A DNA stretch of 64,000 nucleotides, from the NCBI RefSeq assembly GCF_030295955.1, contig NZ_AP027363.1, positions 682,001 through 746,000 of the forward strand, read 5' to 3'. Both the position numbers and the translations under genes were made by a program. Shown here in pieces: positions 16,220 through 23,433 of this stretch; within the stretch, counting starts at the first letter, position 1; each line of letters starts with the position of its first letter. Source of the stretch: Thalassotalea agarivorans (GTDB lineage Bacteria > Pseudomonadota > Gammaproteobacteria > Enterobacterales > Alteromonadaceae). The notes beneath the pieces were generated by a model. That model saw nothing but the letters and a program-made list of their open reading frames with translations, did no database searches and was not told the origin of the DNA.

Positions 16220-18895
16220 TTACGCGTAAAGCGGGTTGATTTTTTCTGCATCGATATCGAACTTCTTAATTGCTTCAGCTACAACTTTCTTATCAATGTC
16301 GCCTCGGTTAGCAAGTTCAAATAATGCGGCCACTACTACGTAGTTTTGATCAACCTCGAAGTGACGGCGCAAGTTTGCACGGCTATCACTGCGTCCAAAG
16401 CCATCTGTTCCAAGTACACGGTAGTCTGTATCAATATATGCACGCACTTGATCGGCATAGTTCTTAATGTAATCTGTCGCAGCAATAGCAGGACCAGCAT
16501 CTGGCGTGATAACACCTGAGATGTATGGCTGCTTTTGTTCTGCTTCTGGATGCAACATGTTCCAACGCGTAGCTTCTTGACCATCACGAGCAAGCTCATT
16601 GAAAGAAGTAACCGAGTAAACGTCAGAAGATACGTTGTAATCTTCAGCAAGAATCTTAGCGGCTTCTCTCACTTGTTCTAAGATAGTGCCACTACCCATC
16701 AACTGTACATTTGCAACCGCTTTTTTGGGTTTAACAGTATCTAGTTTGTAAATACCTTTAATGATTTGATCGGCAACATCTTTACCTTCAGGCATTGCTG
16801 GATGCTGATAGTTTTCATTCATTAGCGTGAGGTAGTAGAACACATTTTTGTTTTCTTCATACATAACGCGCAAACCTTCTTGCACGATGACAGCTACTTC
16901 ATAACCATATGTTGGATCGTAAGTTACACAGTTAGGAATAAGGCCTGCTTGAACATGTGAATGACCATCTTGATGCTGCAGACCTTCACCATTAAGTGTT
17001 GTTCTACCAGCAGTAGCACCTAATAAGAATCCTTTCGCTTGAGAATCACCAGCTGCCCATGCTAAATCGCCAACGCGTTGGAAACCAAACATAGAGTAAT
17101 AGATGTAAAATGGAATAGTCGTCACATTACTCGTTGAATATGACGTACCAGAGGCAATCCAGGATGCCATTGCACCTAGTTCATTAATACCTTCTTGTAA
17201 TACTTGACCTTTCTTGTCTTCACGGTAGTAGGCAACTTGGTCAGCATCTTGAGGTACATATTTTTGACCTTCATTGGCGTAAATACCTACTTGACGGAAC
17301 AAGCCTTCCATACCAAATGTACGAGCTTCGTCAGGAATAATCGGTACAATACGTTTGCCAATTTTCTTGTCTTTTAATAACGCATTTAACACACGAACAA
17401 ATGTCATTGTTGACGAAATTTGTCTGTCGCCACTGCCTTTTGTAATAGCATCGAATGCTTTTAATGAAGGAACTTCGAGTTGCTCATCAGCTTGTTGGCG
17501 ACGAGCAGGCAATGAACCACCTAATGCTTCACGTCTTGCCTTCATATATTGTAATTCAGGGCTGTCTTCTGGGAAACGATAGTAAGGTAAATCTTCCAAT
17601 TGCTCATCGCTTACTGGAATATTGAAACGGTCGCGAACGTATTTAACAGATTCTAAATCCATTTTCTTAACGTTGTGAGCAATGTTCAAACCTTCACCGG
17701 CTGAACCAAGACCAAAGCCTTTAACTGTTTTAGCAAGTATAACGGTTGGGCGACCTTTAGTTTTCATCGCTTTGTCGTAAGCTGCGTAAACTTTAACTGG
17801 ATCATGACCACCACGGTTTAAACGCCAAATGTCTTCGTCAGACATATTGGCAACCATTGCCGCCGTTTCAGGGTACTTGTTAAAGAAGTTTTCGCGCGTA
17901 TATTTACCGCCTTTTGCTTTACAGTTTTGGTATTCACCATCAACCGTTTCATTCATTAACTGTAAAAGCTTGCCTGACGTATCTCGTGCAAGTAATGGAT
18001 CCCAGTAGCTACCCCAAATAACTTTGGTCACTTCCCAGCCAGCACCTCTAAATGTACCTTCCAATTCTTGGATAATCTTACCGTTACCACGAACAGGACC
18101 ATCTAAACGTTGCAGGTTACAGTTGATGATGAAAGTTAAGTTGTCCAAGCTTTCACGAGATGCTAAACCTAATGCACCTAGTGCTTCTGGCTCGTCTGTT
18201 TCACCGTCACCAAGGAAACAGTATACGCGTTGATCAGAACAATCTTTGATGCCACGGTCAGTAAGATATTTCAAGAAACGTGCTGTATAGATTGCTTGTA
18301 GAGGACCTAAACCCATTGAAACAGTCGGGAATTGCCAAAAGTCTTGCATTAAGTGAGGGTGCGGATATGAAGATAGACCGTCACCATCAACTTCTTGGCG
18401 GAACTTGTCCATTTGAGATTCAGTAAGGCGACCTTCTAAGAATGCACGGCTATAGATGCCCGGTGAAATATGACCTTGTGCAAAGATAAAGTCACCGCCA
18501 CTTGTTTCTGTTGGTGCTTTAAAGAAGTGGTTAAAACCAACATCATAAAGCATTGCAGAAGAAGCGAAACTACCAATATGGCCACCTAGTTCTAAGTCTT
18601 TCTTTGATGCTCTAAGTACAAGCATCATTGCATTCCAACGGATAGCAGCACGGATGCGCGCTTCGATTGTTAAATCGCCAGGCATGTTTGGTTCTTGCCC
18701 CGGTGGAATTGTATTTACATAAGCGGTGGTTGCATCGAACGGTAAATGAGTACCGCGACGTCTTGCTTGATCGATGAGTTTTTCAAGAATGAAATGAGCA
18801 CGCTCTGGGCCTTCATTTTCTAATACTGAATCTAAAGATTCGAGCCATTCCTGTGTTTCTAGTGCATCGATATCGATGTTATTTTGCTCAGACAT
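16220..18895 (-). CDS. aceE: Pyruvate dehydrogenase E1 component (homodimeric)
   Basis: 891 residues, the typical size of the single-chain gammaproteobacterial E1. It decarboxylates pyruvate with thiamine diphosphate and acetylates the E2 lipoyl groups. The ThDP/Mg motif runs from GDGETDEPEALGAL to the following Asn in FIINCNLQRLDGP. The N-terminal segment with ETQEWLESLDSVLENEGPER is the family start and contributes to E2 binding. EARTFGMEGLFRQVGIYA and the HSHVQAG region line the active site. It lies between pdhR and aceF with spacers of about 100 and 24 bases. Confidence 0.97.
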   Translation of the reverse strand: MSEQNNIDIDALETQEWLESLDSVLENEGPERAHFILEKLIDQARRRGTHLPFDATTAYVNTIPPGQEPNMPGDLTIEARIRAAIRWNAMMLVLRASKKDLELGGHIGSFASSAMLYDVGFNHFFKAPTETSGGDFIFAQGHISPGIYSRAFLEGRLTESQMDKFRQEVDGDGLSSYPHPHLMQDFWQFPTVSMGLGPLQAIYTARFLKYLTDRGIKDCSDQRVYCFLGDGETDEPEALGALGLASRESLDNLTFIINCNLQRLDGPVRGNGKIIQELEGTFRGAGWEVTKVIWGSYWDPLLARDTSGKLLQLMNETVDGEYQNCKAKGGKYTRENFFNKYPETAAMVANMSDEDIWRLNRGGHDPVKVYAAYDKAMKTKGRPTVILAKTVKGFGLGSAGEGLNIAHNVKKMDLESVKYVRDRFNIPVSDEQLEDLPYYRFPEDSPELQYMKARREALGGSLPARRQQADEQLEVPSLKAFDAITKGSGDRQISSTMTFVRVLNALLKDKKIGKRIVPIIPDEARTFGMEGLFRQVGIYANEGQKYVPQDADQVAYYREDKKGQVLQEGINELGAMASWIASGTSYSTSNVTTIPFYIYYSMFGFQRVGDLAWAAGDSQAKGFLLGATAGRTTLNGEGLQHQDGHSHVQAGLIPNCVTYDPTYGYEVAVIVQEGLRVMYEENKNVFYYLTLMNENYQHPAMPEGKDVADQIIKGIYKLDTVKPKKAVANVQLMGSGTILEQVREAAKILAEDYNVSSDVYSVTSFNELARDGQEATRWNMLHPEAEQKQPYISGVITPDAGPAIAATDYIKNYADQVRAYIDTDYRVLGTDGFGRSDSRANLRRHFEVDQNYVVVAALFELANRGDIDKKVVAEAIKKFDIDAEKINPLYA

Positions 18896-18997
18896 AATAG
18901 GTAGTGTCCTCGATAGTTTTTATTAAATTTTTCAAAACTGCTTTTAAGGATAGTTAAACTCTGAAAAATATCCTTAAATCAGCTAAATATTTGTACG

Positions 18998-19768
18998 CTA
19001 GAAGCTTTTACGTTGAATACGGCGAATAGAGCGCTCTAATCGGCTCTTTTCTTCGTTCGACTTTAATAAGGCTTCTTCAATAAATGTTAAATGACGATGA
19101 CTTGCTCCCCAGGCCTTCTGGGGCTCTTTTGACAAGATCGCATTCAACAATCGTTCTCTGTAGTCGGTCATGCGACTAAACACTTCTGGGTGCTTCGACA
19201 ACATGGCCAAATTCTTTGCAATGTTTTCTACAAGCAGCGGTGCTATGCTGCGCGCAACCTGCAAAATAACCGCGTTATGGGACGCAGCGCAGATAGCGAG
19301 ATGGAATCCTAAGATTGCTTCTGCCTCTTTTTGCACATCTTGCTCTAGCTGTGCCGTACCAATAGCATCATGCTTAACTTGAATCTCTTGGTAATCGGCA
19401 GCCGTGCCACGCATCGCAGCGTAGTATGCCGACATACCTTCTACACCATGTCGAAACTCCAACAAATCAAACTGGGATTCACCATGATGCGCCATTAATT
19501 CAAATAAAGGATCTGATAAACCAGTTAATATGGTGTCTTTAACAAACGTACCACCACCTTGTTTACGTACCACTAATCCTTTTGCTTCCAACTTTTGAAT
19601 TGCCTCTCGCAATGAAGGTCGTGACACTTCAAATTGTTTTGCAAGCTCTCGCTCTGCCGGCAGTTTTTCACCTGCTTTTAAACTACCTTCGATTATCATT
19701 GCTTCTAGCTCAGCTAGAATAACGTCAGATAATTTTGCTTGTTTTACGGGCTTTTTAAGCTGGCTCAT
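18998..19768 (-). CDS. pdhR: PdhR, pyruvate-sensing GntR-family repressor
   Basis: 256 residues. The N-terminal winged helix-turn-helix of the FadR/GntR subfamily is SRPSLREAIQKLEAKGLVV followed by the GGGTFV wing. The C-terminal all-helical FCD domain (~90-235) binds the effector, pyruvate in E. coli. It is the first gene of pdhR-aceEF-lpd. Three copies of its expected operator lie 52 to 203 bases upstream of its start codon, so it probably represses its own operon. Confidence 0.94.
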   Translation of the reverse strand: MSQLKKPVKQAKLSDVILAELEAMIIEGSLKAGEKLPAERELAKQFEVSRPSLREAIQKLEAKGLVVRKQGGGTFVKDTILTGLSDPLFELMAHHGESQFDLLEFRHGVEGMSAYYAAMRGTAADYQEIQVKHDAIGTAQLEQDVQKEAEAILGFHLAICAASHNAVILQVARSIAPLLVENIAKNLAMLSKHPEVFSRMTDYRERLLNAILSKEPQKAWGASHRHLTFIEEALLKSNEEKSRLERSIRRIQRKSF

Positions 19769-19819
19769 GGCTGTACGTTCTTATTTATGGCTTAATTTTA
19801 CTATTTTTATAATTGGTAA

Positions 19820-19834
19820 AATGGTAAGACCATT
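19820..19834. promoter_or_regulatory. PdhR operator 1
   Basis: AATGGTAAGACCATT is a 15-base perfect palindrome (6-base arms, AAG centre) and fits the PdhR consensus ATTGGTnnnACCAAT. It is centred about 58 bases ahead of the pdhR start. Confidence 0.8.
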
Positions 19835-19932
19835 AATCAATTGTGCATACTAAATTAGCAAAATATGCCTTAAAAGTAAAACAAAACTAGTTGAATATTC
19901 GATCAATAGCAAAACATTTTTGTTGTTTTTAA

Positions 19933-19947
19933 ACTGGTAGAACCACT
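19933..19947. promoter_or_regulatory. PdhR operator 2
   Basis: ACTGGTAGAACCACT has the GGT-N3-ACC core of PdhR sites with one mismatch between arms. Its centre is 17 bases from the centre of operator 1's neighbour at 19964, a paired-site spacing of a little under two helical turns (24 bases between centres). Confidence 0.65.
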
Positions 19948-19956
19948 AATAAACAC

Positions 19957-19971
19957 AATGGTAAGACCAAT
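19957..19971. promoter_or_regulatory. PdhR operator 3
   Basis: AATGGTAAGACCAAT keeps the GGT-AAG-ACC core of operator 1 and matches the right half of the E. coli consensus fully. Together with operators 1 and 2 it makes a three-site control region for the pdh operon. Confidence 0.78.
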
Positions 19972-20017
19972 ATTGAGAGAAAGAATCACGCAATTTATGT
20001 AATTGAAAAGATGAGGA

Positions 20018-20103
20018 AGCACAGTGGGCCTGGTTAGCAATTTTACCCACTGTGCTAGATAGAGTTGTACGGAAAAGCAAATGCTAGAACCGTTGCAACT
20101 CTA
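20018..20103. other. Two consecutive stem-loops in a 600-base geneless region
   Basis: The stretch between pdhR (start 19768) and the dUTPase gene (stop 20370) has no credible open frame. Apart from the PdhR sites and the dUTPase terminator it holds two adjacent inverted repeats. AGCACAGTGGG (20018-20028) pairs perfectly with CCCACTGTGCT (20046-20056). TAGAGTTG (20060-20067) pairs with CAACTCTA (20096-20103), extended by a nearby CGG/CCG. Neither has a T-run. They could be part of a long pdhR leader or of a small RNA; the sequence alone does not decide. Confidence 0.5.
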
Positions 20104-20300
20104 GCCTGATAATCGAATTAGAGGCTCAATAACTACAGAGCGTAGTCCAAAGAACAACTCAAGCGCGTGTTAGATGCCAATAATGTGCCAAGAAGTTTAA
20201 CTAGTTGAAATTAAAAGATTAAAAACTAGCGCCGTGAAGCTACTGTAAAATACTTAGACAGTCTTTGTCAGAACCATGACATAAATTAAGCCGTCATGAA

Positions 20301-20337
20301 TAAAAAGTGCCAATTGAACGTTTATTCAATTGGCACT
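20301..20337 (-). terminator. Terminator of the dUTPase gene
   Basis: AGTGCCAATTGAA (20306-20318) and TTCAATTGGCACT (20325-20337) form a perfect 13-base stem with a 6-base loop. On the minus strand it is followed by five T residues. It lies 33 bases beyond the stop at 20370. Confidence 0.87.
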
Positions 20338-20369
20338 ATATAGAACACGTGTTTAGCTATATTTATTAG

Positions 20370-20990
20370 CTAGTCAGGATAAGCTGACTCTAATGCTTGA
20401 TAGACTTGCTGTTGAAAATCTTGTGCTGAAGTATCTAAAGTTGCTACAGCGTCGGCAAGGACTTCATTATCTTCTTTACCATGCCAAATTTTAATGTAGC
20501 TGCCATCCTTGTAGCCGTGATCTTGACGGAAAAAGTTTAGTGTATTTTTGCCAACGTATTGTCTAAATAACTCATCTAAATCCATATTCATTAGTTGCAT
20601 ACAATTTGCAAACGATGCGCCATCAAATGCCTTATTTGTTACTGCGTTTGATGCTAAAGTTTCTAGCGCTATTTTGAAATCACTTTCTTTATTTGCAGTT
20701 TCAAGTTCAATAGCTAACGAGGTTGCAATGCTATCTACGCTTTCACCTGTCATTAAGCGCAGGCTTAAACCAAAATGAAATATATCAACCAATTCAAGTT
20801 GAACTTGCGGTACGTCACATTCTTGATGTTTCCACCACTTCCAACCATGGTGATCTAACATTTCGGCACACTCGACCCAAATGGCACGATACCATTCATA
20901 ACCATTTTCTCGCCATGTGTCGCTTACTCTCGTGTTCATAGCATCCTGCATGGAGAGCATTTGACGGATTTGACTTACAGCGTTAGACAT
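20370..20990 (-). CDS. dUTP diphosphatase, dimeric (all-alpha, MazG-superfamily) type
   Basis: 206 residues, all-alpha NTP pyrophosphatase. It hydrolyses dUTP (and probably dUDP) to dUMP, keeping uracil out of DNA. The Mg-binding motif is split between WVECAEMLDHHGWKWWK (Glu residues and the WKWWK strip typical of dimeric dUTPases) and VQLELVDIFHFGLS (Glu-x-x-Asp). A third conserved stretch near residue 155 is NFFRQDHGYKDGSYIKIW. This is the dimeric enzyme family, unrelated to the trimeric Dut. It ends at its own terminator and is probably a separate unit from the exporter operon upstream. Confidence 0.85.
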   Translation of the reverse strand: MSNAVSQIRQMLSMQDAMNTRVSDTWRENGYEWYRAIWVECAEMLDHHGWKWWKHQECDVPQVQLELVDIFHFGLSLRLMTGESVDSIATSLAIELETANKESDFKIALETLASNAVTNKAFDGASFANCMQLMNMDLDELFRQYVGKNTLNFFRQDHGYKDGSYIKIWHGKEDNEVLADAVATLDTSAQDFQQQVYQALESAYPD

Positions 20991-21081
20991 TGACTTTGCT
21001 TCTCATAATATAAAAAAATCTATGTCGATAGTTTGCCTTGTTATGGCACGACAAACAACCCGACAAAGATACATTAACGCT

Positions 21082-21303
21082 TTATTTTTGCATTGCTAAC
21101 TGTGCATTTGTTTTTAGCCCCAACTTTTTAAAAACAGTTGCTGCTGGGCAAAATCCTGAAAAAGAAAATTGAAACATGTTTAAACCAATAAATGCAGTAA
21201 AGTATGCAAAATTAGGGTGAACCCAAGTCGTTAATGCTAATGAGATGAGTACCATAATGCCGGCGAAACGGAACACCGCATTTTCTACAGATAAAGTATT
21301 CAT
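21082..21303 (-). CDS. DUF2892 (YgaP-like transmembrane domain) protein
   Basis: 73 residues with two predicted membrane helices (about 12-28 and 31-50). The conserved tail SGFCPAATVFKKLGL matches the DUF2892 family, the same domain that forms the membrane part of the E. coli YgaP rhodanese. The molecular function is not established; the conserved Cys in GFCPA is the obvious functional residue. It lies 10 bases after the outer-membrane barrel gene and is the last gene of the exporter operon. The divergent ArsR regulator at 26082 resembles YgaV, the regulator beside ygaP. Confidence 0.8.
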   Translation of the reverse strand: MNTLSVENAVFRFAGIMVLISLALTTWVHPNFAYFTAFIGLNMFQFSFSGFCPAATVFKKLGLKTNAQLAMQK

Positions 21304-21313
21304 TTTGAACCTC

Positions 21314-22597
21314 CTAATAATTAAATCGTGCTCTTAACCATACATTTGAGTTGTCTTCGTGTTGGCCAAAGAAAGTATGTAATTGTTTGCCTTGAAAAAC
21401 ATTTGCCCCTGCAGACAGGGACACGTTATCGTCATAGCGGTAGGTGACTGATGGTTTAAAGTAAGCATCTTTATCGCTTGGCGAATAGAAGACAAATAAA
21501 TTAAGGGTCAGCTTTTGTTGCATTGCTGAATAACGCAGTCGAGTTGTCAGCATATGACGGTATTCATCTACGGCTTCAGCAACATTTGGATGGCTTGCAA
21601 TATAGTTGTCATAATCATGGGTAAATTCGACGTAATATTGCAATCCAAGCGTTAAATTTTTAACAGCTTCAAACTCATAACCAGTTAGGAAGCGGGACTG
21701 GCTATTGGCAATGGAAGGATTACTTCCATTGCTATCTTCGACACTGTTATAGAAGGAGTATTCGACATTAAATATGCCACCACCTAGCGGTGATAGTGCA
21801 CTTGCGCCCCAACTATTCATTTCAGGAAAGTAGGGAATACCTTGCTCATTTACACCAAGGGGTGATGTCCAAAACCCTTTGTAACCATAGAGCGCAACTT
21901 CAACGCCACTAATAGATGTAGCAAGTCTTGCACTAAATTGTGGGTCATCCGTTTGATCTACAATAAATGCATCACCTGGCGCTATGTTAGTGCCGTCAGC
22001 TGGCGAGTAGAATGCAAATCGCTCGCCATTTAAATATAAATCAGGTGCTAGTTTGTAGGTATATGCAAAGTCTAGTGTAAACGATTTATAGTAGCTTGTT
22101 AGGCGCAAGCTATCGGAAGGCGCCTTCAAATATTCGTCGTCACGACCTGCAAAAAAAGACTGCCAATCTTTGGGAAACAAGTCATTTAAAAATAGGTAGT
22201 CACCTGTTCCCCAAGTAAGTACTTGACGTCCAAGCTTTACATCAAGCGCTGAAAAAGGACTCGCAGCGAAACTTAACTCGCGCGTTTGCCATAAAGTATC
22301 CTCGAGCACGTTGTCGTAAAGTAAATCGCCTTTCGCCGTTAATTCGAAACTATCCCCGCTATAGTTTAGATCCAAGCGCGCTCTCAGTTCACTAAGTGAT
22401 GATTGCGAAGCCACTATATTGTCGTGGATAAATAGCCCTTGTCCAGCCTCGAGAAAGCCAGAATAAGACCAAGGTGACTGGACCTCATCTTCCCATTGGT
22501 CATCACCCCAGTCGTCTTCCCACTTTTCATCCTCACTAAATGCCGTAAAGCTAATTAGCATGGCTAATGCAATTGCGCTTAATTTTCTGATAGTCAC
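21314..22597 (-). CDS. Outer-membrane beta-barrel protein of the MMPL exporter operon
   Basis: 427 residues from the GTG at 22597, which has GGAG ten bases upstream. A reading from the ATG at 22639 would run into the preceding gene. A signal peptide (to about residue 20, SFTAFS) is followed by an acidic, Trp-rich segment (KWEDDWGDDQWEDE). The remainder is a barrel with alternating strands, DUF1302-like in outline (VKLGRQVLTWGTGDYLFLND). It ends in a strand with a terminal aromatic residue (RARFNY), the usual outer-membrane assembly signal. It probably provides the outer-membrane part of the export system encoded upstream. Confidence 0.72.
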   Translation of the reverse strand: MTIRKLSAIALAMLISFTAFSEDEKWEDDWGDDQWEDEVQSPWSYSGFLEAGQGLFIHDNIVASQSSLSELRARLDLNYSGDSFELTAKGDLLYDNVLEDTLWQTRELSFAASPFSALDVKLGRQVLTWGTGDYLFLNDLFPKDWQSFFAGRDDEYLKAPSDSLRLTSYYKSFTLDFAYTYKLAPDLYLNGERFAFYSPADGTNIAPGDAFIVDQTDDPQFSARLATSISGVEVALYGYKGFWTSPLGVNEQGIPYFPEMNSWGASALSPLGGGIFNVEYSFYNSVEDSNGSNPSIANSQSRFLTGYEFEAVKNLTLGLQYYVEFTHDYDNYIASHPNVAEAVDEYRHMLTTRLRYSAMQQKLTLNLFVFYSPSDKDAYFKPSVTYRYDDNVSLSAGANVFQGKQLHTFFGQHEDNSNVWLRARFNY

Positions 22598-22626
22598 GTT
22601 CAAAAATCTCCGCGTATATGAAGCTG

Positions 22627-23424
22627 TTAGTTCAACCACTTTTTAGGAGGGTTTCTTAAGCTTCTTTCAGTGAAAACACTTTCTGGCAAGCCTACGTCAT
22701 ACTTTACATTTCTAAATTGCATTTCTGTGTAACTGTTGTCATTTAAATTGGTTATCTTTGAATGCAACACAGTAGCATGCCCTTGGACTTCTTTTGTTCT
22801 AAGCACATCCATTTTGCGTATTGCTTTACCTTGCTCGTTATAATAGGTCACGTGCATAGGGATAAATGTTTGTTTGTTGATGTGTGCGAGGTAATAAGCA
22901 AATTCAACCGACTTAGGATCTTTTGGTTTAGCTTCAACCACATAATGTGAATCTGTTGTTTCTTTTAATACAAAGTTATCTTCATTTGGGTTACGACCAG
23001 ATACATCTTCATAGTAAAAGTGTGCACCAACAAAAGAAGTACGCTTGTCACCAGCAGAAATCCGTTTAACAAGATCTAAAGCGGGTAAATATAACCACCT
23101 ATCATCGTCACCAACCGTATTTTTTCGTACACGAAATACGGTGCCTTTGACATCTGTAGGACGAGAGAAGAAAACTAACATGTCCTGATTACCCAAATCC
23201 TCTACATCTTTTCTCAGAATGGTGAATTGACGCATTTGCTTATTGCCGTTAGCGTCAACGATGATCATACGGGCTTGAGCACTGCCGTCGTCAGCGGCAT
23301 AGTAAGAGACTAAATTAGACTGTTTTATGATTTCATTCACGTCACTTAGATCAGAAGCTTGAGCACTGAATATAGTGGCGGTCATTAAACCAAAAGTTGC
23401 TAGTGTTTTAATAAAAGTATTCAT
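22627..23424 (-). CDS. LolA-like periplasmic protein (outer membrane lipoprotein-sorting family)
   Basis: 265 residues with a signal peptide cleaved near residue 23 (IFSAQA). The mature part is the half-open beta-barrel LolA/LppX-like fold, as found in proteins annotated as outer membrane lipoprotein-sorting protein. Landmarks are DRWLYLPALDLVKRISAGDKR, here shortened by one residue from the longer motif, and SFVGAHFYYEDVSGRN. Such proteins bind lipid-like ligands in the periplasm and are repeatedly encoded beside MMPL-type RND exporters. It lies 9 bases after the exporter gene, so they should work as a pair. Confidence 0.82.
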   Translation of the reverse strand: MNTFIKTLATFGLMTATIFSAQASDLSDVNEIIKQSNLVSYYAADDGSAQARMIIVDANGNKQMRQFTILRKDVEDLGNQDMLVFFSRPTDVKGTVFRVRKNTVGDDDRWLYLPALDLVKRISAGDKRTSFVGAHFYYEDVSGRNPNEDNFVLKETTDSHYVVEAKPKDPKSVEFAYYLAHINKQTFIPMHVTYYNEQGKAIRKMDVLRTKEVQGHATVLHSKITNLNDNSYTEMQFRNVKYDVGLPESVFTERSLRNPPKKWLN

Positions 23425-23433
23425 TTTCTACTC

